Position numbers and translations under genes: made by a program
Notes under the pieces: model-generated
Told to the model about the DNA's origin: nothing
The model's database searches: none
The model's input: the letters and a program-made list of their open reading frames with translations, nothing else
NCBI RefSeq assembly: GCF_041734645.1
Contig: NZ_CP162010.1
Coordinates: 372,001 to 436,000, forward strand
DNA length: 64,000 bases
Direction of reading: 5' to 3'
From: Rodentibacter sp901420285
GTDB taxonomy: Bacteria; Pseudomonadota; Gammaproteobacteria; Enterobacterales; Pasteurellaceae
Part shown: positions 35,146 through 43,898 of the stretch, one piece after another
Layout: the number at the start of each line of letters is the position of its first letter
Numbering within the stretch: the first letter of the stretch is position 1

Positions 35146-36348
35146 ATGAAACTAACTGGGAAACGTTTTATTATTGGCATTACAGGCGGTATTGCAGCGT
35201 ATAAAACAATTGAATTAATTCGTTTATTACGTAAAGCAGGGGCGGAAGTGCGCGTAGTGTTAACGCCTGCCGCCGCAGAATTTGTCACTCCGCTGACGTT
35301 ACAGGCGATTTCCGGTAATGTGGTATCTCAATCGTTGCTTGATCCGCACGCGGAATTTGCCATGGGGCATATCGAATTGGCAAAGTGGGCGAATGCGGTG
35401 CTGATCGCGCCTGCCAGCGCAGATTTTATTGCACGTTTTAGCGTGGGCATGGCGAACGATTTACTTTCAACAATTTGTTTAGCCACTTGTGCGCCGATTT
35501 TTCTTGCGCCGGCGATGAATCAGCAAATGTTTCATCAATCGGTCACACAGCAAAATCTAACCGCATTGAAGGCCCGAGGGGTGCGACTTATCGGCCCGAA
35601 TAGCGGTGTTCAAGCTTGCGGTGACGTAGGCGCGGGGCGAATGTCCGAACCGACGGAAATTTTTACCGCACTTTCCGATTTCTTCGTGCAAAGCCAAGAT
35701 TTACGCGATTTAAGTGTTGCAATTACGGCCGGTCCAACGCGTGAAGCGATTGATCCTGTGCGTTATATTTCCAATCATAGTTCGGGCAAAATGGGCTTTG
35801 CGCTGGCTACGGCTTTTGCCGAAAGAGGCGCGAATGTCACTTTAATTAGCGGGCCTGTGAATTTGTTGACACCGCCAAATGTAACTCGGGTGGATGTGAC
35901 TTCTGCGCAAGAAATGTGCCAAGCCGCCCTTAAAAGCGCAGTCGAAAATCAGATTTTTATCGGTTGTGCAGCCGTCGCAGATTATCGCTTAGCAGAAGTA
36001 TCCACTCAGAAAATCAAAAAATCAGGCGAGGAACTTTCGTTAAAATTAATTAGAAATCCTGACATTATTGCGGCAGTGGCACACTTATCCGAAAACCGTC
36101 CGTTTACTGTCGGTTTTGCGGCCGAAACGCAAAATTTGGTGGATTACGCGCAAGACAAATTACAACGGAAAAATTTGGATATGATTTGTGCTAACGATGT
36201 ATCTGGCGGGCAAGCGTTCAATACGGATGAAAATATGTTGCAGCTTTTTTGGAAAACTGGCGGTAAGACTCTTTCATTAAAATCAAAAACAGATTTAGCA
36301 CGGGAGCTGGCGACTGAAATCATCGCACGTTATCGGCAAATAAATTAA
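35146..36348 (+). CDS. coaBC: Bifunctional phosphopantothenoylcysteine decarboxylase/synthetase CoaBC
   Basis: Coenzyme A biosynthesis, 400 residues. The N-terminal FMN-dependent decarboxylase (CoaC, about 1-190) has GITGGIAAYKT, the catalytic histidine region and the PAMNxxM substrate clamp (APAMNQQMF). The C-terminal synthetase (CoaB) begins near ITAGPTREAIDPVR. It carries both a dialect word (35560-35568) and a classical USS (35665-35673), about 100 bases apart. Confidence 0.96.
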   Translation: MKLTGKRFIIGITGGIAAYKTIELIRLLRKAGAEVRVVLTPAAAEFVTPLTLQAISGNVVSQSLLDPHAEFAMGHIELAKWANAVLIAPASADFIARFSVGMANDLLSTICLATCAPIFLAPAMNQQMFHQSVTQQNLTALKARGVRLIGPNSGVQACGDVGAGRMSEPTEIFTALSDFFVQSQDLRDLSVAITAGPTREAIDPVRYISNHSSGKMGFALATAFAERGANVTLISGPVNLLTPPNVTRVDVTSAQEMCQAALKSAVENQIFIGCAAVADYRLAEVSTQKIKKSGEELSLKLIRNPDIIAAVAHLSENRPFTVGFAAETQNLVDYAQDKLQRKNLDMICANDVSGGQAFNTDENMLQLFWKTGGKTLSLKSKTDLARELATEIIARYRQIN

Positions 36349-36400
36349 AACTTAATTATTTCGAAAGCGTTTTTTAGCCGCACTTTGAAGGAGAATTAAA

Positions 36401-36856
36401 ATGAAGAAAATCGATGTGAAAATTTTGGATAATCGTATTGGAGAGCAGTTTCCCTTGCCCAGTTATGCGACCGCCGGATCGGCCGGCTTGGATTTACGCG
36501 CATTGACGGATGAATGCGTTGAAATTCAACCGGGCGAAACAAAGTTAATTCCGACTGGGTTATCCATTTATATTGCGGATCCGAATCTTGCTGCGGTAAT
36601 TCTACCGCGTTCTGGTTTGGGACATAAACATGGCATTGTATTAGGTAATTTAGTTGGGCTCATTGATTCTGATTACCAAGGTCCGTTAATGGTCTCGATG
36701 TGGAATCGCGGAACCGCCCCCTTCCGCATTGAAATTGGGGACCGCATTGCGCAGTTGGTTTTCTTGCCGATTGTACAAGCGGAATTTAATATTGTGCAGG
36801 ATTTTGAACGAACCGAACGCGGAGAGGGTGGTTTTGGGCATTCGGGTAAACAATAA
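36401..36856 (+). CDS. dut: Deoxyuridine 5'-triphosphate nucleotidohydrolase
   Basis: A dUTPase of 151 residues, homotrimeric family. Motifs in order are AGLDLRA, PRSGLGHKHG, GLIDSDYQG, DRIAQLV and the C-terminal glycine-rich arm RGEGGFGHSG. It is followed by slmA after three bases. A dialect word at 36741-36749 falls in the D-R-I-A codons. Confidence 0.97.
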   Translation: MKKIDVKILDNRIGEQFPLPSYATAGSAGLDLRALTDECVEIQPGETKLIPTGLSIYIADPNLAAVILPRSGLGHKHGIVLGNLVGLIDSDYQGPLMVSMWNRGTAPFRIEIGDRIAQLVFLPIVQAEFNIVQDFERTERGEGGFGHSGKQ

Positions 36857-36859
36857 CTT

Positions 36860-37516
36860 ATGGTTGAAGAACAATTATCTTTAGATGGTGTAGAAACCGT
36901 TAAACTGGAAATGAAAATGCCGAAAATTGAAAAACGCACGGTAAAAGAACGGCAGCAGCAAGTACTAACGGTACTTACCCATATGCTTCATTCTGAACGC
37001 GGTATGGAGCGTATGACTACAGCGCGTTTGGCGCAAGAAGTGGGGGTGTCGGAAGCAGCGCTTTATCGCTATTTTCCCAGCAAAACAAAAATGTTTGAAG
37101 CTTTGATTGATAGCATTGAAAGTAATTTGCTCAGCCGAATCAATACGTCAATTCGTAACGAAACCAATACGATGCATCGTGTACATGATATTTTACAAAT
37201 GATCTTAGATTTCGCACGTAAAAATCCGGGGTTGACACGAATTTTGACTGGGCATGCGTTGATGTTTGAAGCACCGCAGTTGCAGGTTCGGGTTGCGCAG
37301 TTTTTTGATCGCCTGGAAATGCAATTTGTAAATATTTTGCAAATGCGAAAATTGCGCGAAGGCAAAGGTTTTGATGTAGATGTACGCATTATTGCTGCGC
37401 ATTTGGTGACCCTTTGTGAAGGGCAGTTTATGCGTTATGTCCGAACCAATTTCCGTATGACCTCGAACCAATCTTTTGAGCAACAGTGGCGTTTTATTGA
37501 ACCGCTCTTTTCTTGA
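36860..37516 (+). CDS. slmA: Nucleoid occlusion factor SlmA
   Basis: A TetR-family DNA-binding inhibitor of FtsZ over the nucleoid, 218 residues. The helix-turn-helix is around TTARLAQEVGVSEAALYRYF (about 54-73). The N-terminal ~25 residues precede the TetR domain and extend beyond the E. coli protein, which is normal for Pasteurellaceae. It is in a dut-slmA-yheU-crp arrangement. Confidence 0.94.
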   Translation: MVEEQLSLDGVETVKLEMKMPKIEKRTVKERQQQVLTVLTHMLHSERGMERMTTARLAQEVGVSEAALYRYFPSKTKMFEALIDSIESNLLSRINTSIRNETNTMHRVHDILQMILDFARKNPGLTRILTGHALMFEAPQLQVRVAQFFDRLEMQFVNILQMRKLREGKGFDVDVRIIAAHLVTLCEGQFMRYVRTNFRMTSNQSFEQQWRFIEPLFS

Positions 37517-37553
37517 GTCGATTTGGGCTTAATTGACTTTCTTGGGGAAATAT

Positions 37554-37778
37554 ATGATTATTCCGTGGCAGAATTTAGACCCGACAACGCTTGATAATAT
37601 AGCTGAAAGCATAGTATTACGCGAAGGGACGGATTACGGTACAGAGGAAATTTCGCTCTCCCGAAAGAAACAACAATTATTAACCAAGATCCGCAATGGA
37701 GATGCGGTGATAGTCTGGTCGGAATTGCACGAATCCATTGACATAAAAGATAAAATGGAATTTTTTAATAGGGATTGA
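37554..37778 (+). CDS. yheU: UPF0270 family protein YheU
   Basis: A 74-residue protein starting MIIPWQNLDPTTLDN with the LREGTDYG segment diagnostic of UPF0270. The function is unknown. The ATG at 37554 follows GGGGAAA; an in-frame opening seven codons upstream is ignored because the family starts at MIIPW. It precedes crp by 12 bases. Confidence 0.9.
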   Translation: MIIPWQNLDPTTLDNIAESIVLREGTDYGTEEISLSRKKQQLLTKIRNGDAVIVWSELHESIDIKDKMEFFNRD

Positions 37779-37790
37779 TAAGGAGTCAAT

Positions 37791-38468
37791 ATGTCAGATC
37801 GCATTGGTATTAATCTTGCGTTCGAACAGAGGGAAGAACAACCTCAACAAATCACGCGCGACCCTGTTTTAGATTGGTTTTTGACACACTGTCATTTGCA
37901 TAAATACCCGGCTAAATCGACATTAATTCATGCCGGGGAAGAAGCGACGACGCTTTATTATATCATTAAGGGATCGGTAACGGTTTCCGCTAAAGATGAC
38001 GAAGGCAAAGAGATGATTTTAACTTATCTTGGCGCCGGCGAATTTTTTGGTGAAGCCGGTTTATTTGATGAGGGATCAAAACGCTCCGCTTGGGTAAAAA
38101 CGAAAACACCTTGCGAGGTCGCAGAAATCTCTTACAGAAAATATCGCCAACTTATTCAAGTTAACCCTGAAATATTAATGTTTTTAACGGCACAACTCGC
38201 TCGCCGTTTACAAAATACTTCGCGTCAAGTGAGTAATTTGGCATTTTTAGATGTGGCAGGTCGTATTGCGCAAACCTTGATTAACCTGGCAAAACAACCG
38301 GAAGCCATGACTCACCCGGATGGAATGCAAATTAAAATAACCCGTCAAGAAATCGGACAAATGGTCGGCTGTTCCCGTGAAACTGTTGGACGAATTATTA
38401 AGATGCTTGAAGATCAGAATTTGATTCACGCTCACGGTAAAACTATCGTGGTTTATGGTGTAAGATAG
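37791..38468 (+). CDS. crp: cAMP receptor protein CRP
   Basis: Global cAMP-dependent regulator, 225 residues. The cyclic-nucleotide domain contains GEFFGEAGLF and RSAWVKT, including the arginine and serine that bind cAMP. The C-terminal winged helix has ITRQEIGQMVGCSRETVGRIIK as recognition region, with the R-E-x-x-G-R contact residues. In this window it has plausible targets at the mtl remnant, the sia/nan promoters and the two CRP-S sites, the latter with Sxy (not in the window). Confidence 0.97.
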   Translation: MSDRIGINLAFEQREEQPQQITRDPVLDWFLTHCHLHKYPAKSTLIHAGEEATTLYYIIKGSVTVSAKDDEGKEMILTYLGAGEFFGEAGLFDEGSKRSAWVKTKTPCEVAEISYRKYRQLIQVNPEILMFLTAQLARRLQNTSRQVSNLAFLDVAGRIAQTLINLAKQPEAMTHPDGMQIKITRQEIGQMVGCSRETVGRIIKMLEDQNLIHAHGKTIVVYGVR

Positions 38469-38586
38469 TATTTGAGAAATCGCTGTATAAAAAGGCGATG
38501 TTTATCTAAGGATTGTTTGAGCTATTGAGTTTTCACCGATTATCTTTAATTGAGCTGTAACAAATCGAGGCATGAATTTGTTTCAT

Positions 38587-38630
38587 AAAATAGCACCGCA
38601 TTGGAGCCCTTTCCAATGCGGTGCTATTTT
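38587..38630. repeat. Inverted pair of the AGCACCGCATTG word between crp and nanM
   Basis: Perfect 19-base arms (38587-38605 and 38612-38630) have a 6-base loop and are followed by ATTTTATGAG. It lies 118 bases after crp, between convergent genes. Confidence 0.88.
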
Positions 38631-38717
38631 ATGAGGGTAATTTCTGCTTCGAGCAAGCACGACATTATTTCGTAAAAAGCTTGCGAGTTTCCTTACTCAT
38701 CAGTTTTTTGTCGTGAA

Positions 38718-39851
38718 TTATTCGATAGTTAATTTTTTACCGTCATAACTCATAGTTTTCACTGATGTTAGTGCTTTTCCGCCATCAGTTTCACCGCCGA
38801 TAAGCAAGACTTTGTCTCCGTAAGAAACTGATACACCATAGCCAATATTCATTGGTAATTCTCCAATGATATTCCATTTACCCTTATTCAACGTGTAAAC
38901 ATCTTTATGCCAGGCTTTGCTTAAGCCTTTATGGGCGTGAAGCATACCTTCTTTAAATTGTTTTACGGAACCCGGGAAGTTTGCACCGCCGGTGACTAAG
39001 TAATGACCGTGGCTGTAACCTGCCATTGCTCCCGCCAAACCGTCTTGACTTTGACCTTTCGGTGCCGGTAAGTCAGGTAAGTTTTTCCATTGCACGCCTT
39101 TGTCGGTGAATGTACCGGCGTGAGTTTCTGCCGTACGCAAGCCCGGTTTGATTTCACCGTTGACCACGATTAAATCATTACCTTGAATGGTAAATGCAGC
39201 GCCTGCGCGACCGGAGAATGGTACGCGACCTTCGTTGCGCCATTTATTAGTCGACGGTTCATAGCTTAATAATTCTGTGGTGAAGAAATAGTCTTCCGGA
39301 CGTTGTTCAAAATACGCTTTGGCGATTTCGTCTTTTTTCGCTTTGTCTTCGCCTGCTGCAACAGTGTCTTGGAAGAAACCGTTGAAAATAGACAAGTTAG
39401 AACCGCCCACGATATACACTTTATCACCGTGAGAAGCCCCGCTGGAACCAACTAAACCGCGTGGCGAGCGGGTTGGTAATTTGTTCCAGGTATTATCGGC
39501 CGGGTTGTAACTGTAGGCATCGTTGACGAATTGCAATTCGCCTTTTTCATTTTTTTGTAATCCGCCGAAGACATACAATTTGCCGTCAACAGCCGCTGCC
39601 ACCGGTTGGTTACGGTCACCGCCCGGGAATGTGGCGATTTCTTTCCATTGGGCGTTCGGGGTTTTTAAATCTAACGCATAGAATTTATCGCCGCCTGTAC
39701 CTAAGCCTACATAAACGGTATCGCCAATTAACGCACCGGCACCGCTTTTAATGCCCACCGGTAAATCAGGGTAAGCGGCAGCGTGTGCGGTTACAGTAAA
39801 AGTGGTTGCCGCCAAGAAGAGGGTGGCTAATATTGTTTTTTGAAATTTCAT
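38718..39851 (-). CDS. nanM: N-acetylneuraminate epimerase NanM
   Basis: Periplasmic sialic acid mutarotase that converts the alpha anomer released by sialidases to the beta anomer. It has 377 residues with a signal peptide (ending near AHAAAYPD) and six Kelch-type repeats, for example KLYVFGGLQK and DKVYIVGGSN. It is the third gene of siaP-siaQM-nanM and is separated from siaQM by a classical USS hairpin. Confidence 0.94.
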   Translation of the reverse strand: MKFQKTILATLFLAATTFTVTAHAAAYPDLPVGIKSGAGALIGDTVYVGLGTGGDKFYALDLKTPNAQWKEIATFPGGDRNQPVAAAVDGKLYVFGGLQKNEKGELQFVNDAYSYNPADNTWNKLPTRSPRGLVGSSGASHGDKVYIVGGSNLSIFNGFFQDTVAAGEDKAKKDEIAKAYFEQRPEDYFFTTELLSYEPSTNKWRNEGRVPFSGRAGAAFTIQGNDLIVVNGEIKPGLRTAETHAGTFTDKGVQWKNLPDLPAPKGQSQDGLAGAMAGYSHGHYLVTGGANFPGSVKQFKEGMLHAHKGLSKAWHKDVYTLNKGKWNIIGELPMNIGYGVSVSYGDKVLLIGGETDGGKALTSVKTMSYDGKKLTIE

Positions 39852-39921
39852 AATAAACCTCGTTTGGAGTGATTTGGGCTATTCGTCAACGGCAGAATAG
39901 GTCTTTTATGTGTAGGGTAAG

Positions 39922-39962
39922 AAAGTGCGGTTCAAATTTACTGCGTTTTGCAACCGCACTTT
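39922..39962. repeat. Inverted pair of classical USS between siaQM and nanM
   Basis: Eleven-base arms AAAGTGCGGTT (39922-39932) and AACCGCACTTT (39952-39962) have a 19-base loop. Like the nrfA-nrfB pair, it lies inside an operon between same-direction genes. Confidence 0.85.
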
Positions 39963-39969
39963 TAGTGTC

Positions 39970-41820
39970 CTAAGGTATTAACAAATTCGGAATGAATGTG
40001 ATGATACTTGGGAAGATGGTGATTAACACCAAGGTCACGAAAATCGGGATTAAGAACGGCAATACACCTTTCGTCACGGTGGAGACGGACATGTTACCCA
40101 CGCGTGCGACCACGAATAATGCCATCCCCATCGGTGGGGTTAAGATACCGATCATCATGTTCAAGGTTGTCATAACGCCGAAGAACACAAGGTCGATACC
40201 GAATTGCATGGCGATTGGAATTAACATTGGCAATACCAAGAATTGTAATGCCAAGGCATCAATGAACATACCGAGGAATAATAACAAGGCATTGATCATG
40301 ACTAACACCATTAACGGCGAATCTGCTACCGCAACGAAGACATCGGCAATACGCATTGCCACTTGTTCGCGGGCGATCATGTCGCCGAAGAAGGTGACGG
40401 TCATAATCATTAATGCAACAACACCGGTAATGGACATGGCTTCCACGCAGCTGTTGAAGAGCATTTTTAAGGTTAATTCTTTATAGACGAATTTACCGAT
40501 AATGATAGAGTAGAATGCCGCTACCACCGCAGATTCTGTCGGGCTGAATAAGCCGGAGAAGATCCCGCCGATAATCAAAATTGGGGTTAAAATTGCCCAA
40601 AATGCTCTTTTGAATGACGTACAAAGTTCTTCACGAGAAGCTTTTGGTGTTCTTAGATAACCCCGTTTTTTGGAGATGTAGTAGTTCATTGCCATGAGAG
40701 CGATGGTGACTAATACCCCCGGTACGAAGCCGGCAATAAAGAGTTTTGCAATGGATTCGTTTGCGATAACACCGTAAATGATCATGGCAATACTTGGCGG
40801 AACCAATGGACCGATAATACAAGAGGCTGCCGTAATACCGCCGCAGATGTCATCATCATAGCCTGCATCACGCATGGCTTTGATTTCTAATTGACCTAAA
40901 CCACCCGCATCGGCAAGTGCAGAGCCGGACATTCCGGAGAATAACAGGCTTGCACCGATATTAACGTGCCCCATACCGCCGGTGTAGTGGCCAAGTAAGG
41001 CTTTGGCGAAGTTAAAGATACGTTCGGTGATACCGCCGGTATTCATTAAAATTCCGGTGAGAATATAGAACGGCACGGCAAGAAGTGGGAAACTGTCCAA
41101 ACTCATGGTGAGTTTTTCAGAGGCGGCGTTCACCACATTCCAACGGGTCATGGAGAAATAGAGCAGAGTAGTGATGAATAACGACCAACCCACCGGCACG
41201 CCCAAGAACATGATGATTAACCAGAAGAGCAATGCCACATAGACTGCATTGGAACCAAATTTGACATATTCGGTTACGCGTAGGACTTTGTACCAGTCAG
41301 GGGCCAGGAATAAAATACCCAATAAAACAACCGCATTTACGATAAAGAAGGTTGCCGGCAAATAGCTTTTATTATCTTTGAAATTATCTGCTTGCGCTTG
41401 GAAGAAACGAATCAGCATCAAAATGGAAATGATCGGCAGGGAGGCATAGATCCATTTTTCGGAAATACCGCCTAAGGCATCAATCGGGAAACTGGCGCCT
41501 ATATAGGTTTTAATACCAAAGTGGATAAAGAAAATCACACCAAGGAAAATCACGATTTGTACGAATGTATTGGTGATTTTTTTAACGGCCGATGGCATTA
41601 AGTTAGTCAAGAAGTCGATATAAACGTGCTCTTGTTTTCTGATGGCAACGCTAATACCCAGCATCCCCACATAAACGAATAACAATTTGGCGAGTTCTTC
41701 ACTCCAGATTAATGGAGAATGAAAGGCTTGTCTGAACAGAATTTGTAAAACAAGAATGCAGAATATGACGAGGAATAATGTGCCACCAATCCATTCTTCA
41801 AGTTTATTAAAGATTTTCAT
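39970..41820 (-). CDS. siaT: Sialic acid TRAP transporter fused permease SiaQM
   Basis: Fused small (Q) and large (M) membrane subunits of the Na+-driven TRAP transporter for N-acetylneuraminate, 616 residues with about 16 transmembrane segments. The Q domain spans about 1-160 and the DctM-like domain about 185-616, with GPLVPPSIAMIIYG. The ATG at 41820 has GGAG six bases upstream, which is better than the TTG two codons earlier. Fusion of Q and M is also seen in H. influenzae. Confidence 0.94.
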   Translation of the reverse strand: MKIFNKLEEWIGGTLFLVIFCILVLQILFRQAFHSPLIWSEELAKLLFVYVGMLGISVAIRKQEHVYIDFLTNLMPSAVKKITNTFVQIVIFLGVIFFIHFGIKTYIGASFPIDALGGISEKWIYASLPIISILMLIRFFQAQADNFKDNKSYLPATFFIVNAVVLLGILFLAPDWYKVLRVTEYVKFGSNAVYVALLFWLIIMFLGVPVGWSLFITTLLYFSMTRWNVVNAASEKLTMSLDSFPLLAVPFYILTGILMNTGGITERIFNFAKALLGHYTGGMGHVNIGASLLFSGMSGSALADAGGLGQLEIKAMRDAGYDDDICGGITAASCIIGPLVPPSIAMIIYGVIANESIAKLFIAGFVPGVLVTIALMAMNYYISKKRGYLRTPKASREELCTSFKRAFWAILTPILIIGGIFSGLFSPTESAVVAAFYSIIIGKFVYKELTLKMLFNSCVEAMSITGVVALMIMTVTFFGDMIAREQVAMRIADVFVAVADSPLMVLVMINALLLFLGMFIDALALQFLVLPMLIPIAMQFGIDLVFFGVMTTLNMMIGILTPPMGMALFVVARVGNMSVSTVTKGVLPFLIPIFVTLVLITIFPSIITFIPNLLIP

Positions 41821-41889
41821 ATTCAACTCCGTTGAATAATAAAGGAGAGAAAAAGCGTGCCTGCCGAAACAGGCACACGAATAAGCGTA

Positions 41890-42876
41890 TTATTTGCTGA
41901 TGGCTTGAATTTCTTTAAGCGCTTCTTCGCCTTTTGTTCCGGTTTGTTTTACAAATTCGGCATAGAAAGGTTTCATCGCTTCTTTGAACGGAGCAAGATC
42001 CGGATGGGTTACGGTTACACCTTGTTTTTCAAAGAAAGTCACTAATTCTTTTTCACCGTCAACGAATAATTTGGTGTGGTATTCTGCCGCTTTTTGGGCG
42101 GCGTCTTTCACTACTTTTTGTAAATCTTCCGGTAAATCTGCGAAGGTTTCGTTACTTACCAAATAAAGTTGGTCATTTAAGATGTGGTTGGTCATCGCCA
42201 AATATTTTTGCACTTCATAGAATTTTTGTGCTTGAACCGTGGCTAATGGGTTTTCTTGACCGTCAACGGAGTTAGTTTGTAGTGCTAAATACACTTCAGA
42301 GAATGCCATTGGTGTTGGAGAAGCACCCACATATTTTGCGTAAGCCAAGTTAGTTGCCGCGTTTGGTACGCGTAATTTCAAGCCTTTCATGTCGGCAATG
42401 CTGTTGATTGCGCGGTTAGAGGTGGTTTGGCGTGTACCGTTATAGGCTTGGGATAATAATGTTAAACCTAAATCCTTGTTCATTTTTTGGATTAAATCTT
42501 TACCGAATGCGGTGCCGAATAAGGCTTTTTGTGCCACGCTGTAGTCGCTGATCACATAAGGCAGAGCAAACACAGCGGCTTCAGGATAGAACAATTGGAA
42601 ACGCGCGGATTCTGCAAAAGTGAAATCCAATGCACCGTCTTTTAATTGTTTTAACATGGCGCGGTCGTCACCTAATTGGGAACTTGGGTAAAGAGAAATT
42701 TCAATTTTGCCGTTGGATTTTTCTTTCACTTCTTTGGCAAACATTTCGGCTGCTTTGTACTCGTTAGAAGAAGTACCCGCATTCATACCGAATTTTAAAT
42801 CATAGTCTGCAGCGTTAGCGGCAGAGGATATACCTAATGCGATTGCTGCGGTAAGGAAAAGCTTAGTGAATTTCAT
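41890..42876 (-). CDS. siaP: Sialic acid-binding periplasmic protein SiaP
   Basis: Solute-binding protein of the TRAP transporter, 328 residues from the ATG at 42876, with a signal peptide ending SSAANA. The DctP-family arginine that holds the substrate carboxylate is in the KLRVPNA segment. A longer upstream opening to 42951 precedes the signal peptide and is not coding. It is the first gene of the operon, divergent from nanE. Confidence 0.95.
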   Translation of the reverse strand: MKFTKLFLTAAIALGISSAANAADYDLKFGMNAGTSSNEYKAAEMFAKEVKEKSNGKIEISLYPSSQLGDDRAMLKQLKDGALDFTFAESARFQLFYPEAAVFALPYVISDYSVAQKALFGTAFGKDLIQKMNKDLGLTLLSQAYNGTRQTTSNRAINSIADMKGLKLRVPNAATNLAYAKYVGASPTPMAFSEVYLALQTNSVDGQENPLATVQAQKFYEVQKYLAMTNHILNDQLYLVSNETFADLPEDLQKVVKDAAQKAAEYHTKLFVDGEKELVTFFEKQGVTVTHPDLAPFKEAMKPFYAEFVKQTGTKGEEALKEIQAISK

Positions 42877-43179
42877 AGTATTGCTCCTATTGGTAACTAT
42901 TTGGGTTGATAGTGCGATCATGAGAATGGGTTTTGGCAAAACTGCAGCCAAAATGATTTATTCGCACTCATTCTAAGAGTAAAAAAATATTTTTAAAATA
43001 GATTATGGAGTTTTATTTCAAAACTGAGACATTGATCACATTAAAGAAAATTTACTTCACAAAATATTTCAAAATGAAATTTTATTTCTATATAATGTGA
43101 TTCGGTAACGCAATATTGCAATATGACGTGAGACTTTGGCTAGTATGACTAAAGCCCAAATACAAACGAGGAGTCTAAT
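42877..43179. promoter_or_regulatory. siaP-nanE divergent control region
   Basis: This 303-base AT-rich region has no gene. A CRP-like site TGAGA-N6-TCACA (43025-43040, one mismatch) lies upstream of a palindrome TTTCA-AAA-TGAAA (43067-43079). That palindrome overlaps the -35 (TTCAAA, 43068-43073) of a promoter with TATAAT at 43091-43096 after a 17-base spacer, directed to nanE. The palindrome is a candidate SiaR operator. This fits the known CRP activation and SiaR repression of the H. influenzae locus. Confidence 0.65.
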
Positions 43180-43866
43180 ATGTCTAAATTATCACATGAA
43201 CAGGTTTTTCAGCACATTCAACATGGCTTAATCGCTTCTTGCCAGCCGGTAGATGACGGCCCGATGGATAAGCCGGAAATCGTTGCTGCCATGGCACAAG
43301 CTTCCGTTATTGGCGGAGCGGCCGGTATTCGTATTGAAGGCGTTGAAAATTTAAAGGCTACTCGGCCAACCGTACAGGTACCAATTATTGGTATCGTAAA
43401 ACGCGATTTGCCAGATAGCCCAATTCGGATTACTCCCTTCTTGCACGACATTGAAGCGCTTGCTAAAGCCGGCGCGGATATTATCGCGGTAGATGGAACT
43501 CATCGTCCGCGTCCGGTTGAGCTTGAAAGTGCAGTTAAGAAAATCCATGAATTAGGTTGTCTTGCGATGGCAGATTGCTCCAATTTAGAAGAAGGCTTAC
43601 ATTGTCAAAAATTGGGTTTTGATATTATCGGTAGCACGATGTCGGGCTATACCGGTGGCGTAGTGCCTAAAGAACCTGATTATCAACTGGTCAAAGATCT
43701 CAAGAAAGCCGGTTGCCGCGTTATGGCGGAAGGACGTTACAACACGCCTGAACTTGCCAAAACTGCAATTGAAATTGGAGCTGATTTCGTGACTGTCGGT
43801 TCGGCGCTGACGCGTCTTGAACATCTCGTAAGTTGGTTTGCAGCGGCGGTGAAATCAGCGAAATAG
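43180..43866 (+). CDS. nanE: N-acetylmannosamine-6-phosphate 2-epimerase NanE
   Basis: Converts ManNAc-6-P to GlcNAc-6-P. It has 228 residues with a TIM barrel and the family segments VPIIGIVKRDLP, ADIIAVDGTHRPRP and EGRYNTPELA. It is the first gene of nanE-nanK-siaR-nanA. An AGGAG precedes the ATG. Confidence 0.96.
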   Translation: MSKLSHEQVFQHIQHGLIASCQPVDDGPMDKPEIVAAMAQASVIGGAAGIRIEGVENLKATRPTVQVPIIGIVKRDLPDSPIRITPFLHDIEALAKAGADIIAVDGTHRPRPVELESAVKKIHELGCLAMADCSNLEEGLHCQKLGFDIIGSTMSGYTGGVVPKEPDYQLVKDLKKAGCRVMAEGRYNTPELAKTAIEIGADFVTVGSALTRLEHLVSWFAAAVKSAK

Positions 43867-43898
43867 TTCTTCATATTGAAACAAGAAAAGGATGACTT

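Noticed and set aside
39992..40486. Open frame of 164 codons on the plus strand opposite siaQM
   Set aside because: Rich in N, K, T and I with no family resemblance or ribosome binding site; it is the antisense shadow of a well-supported membrane protein gene.
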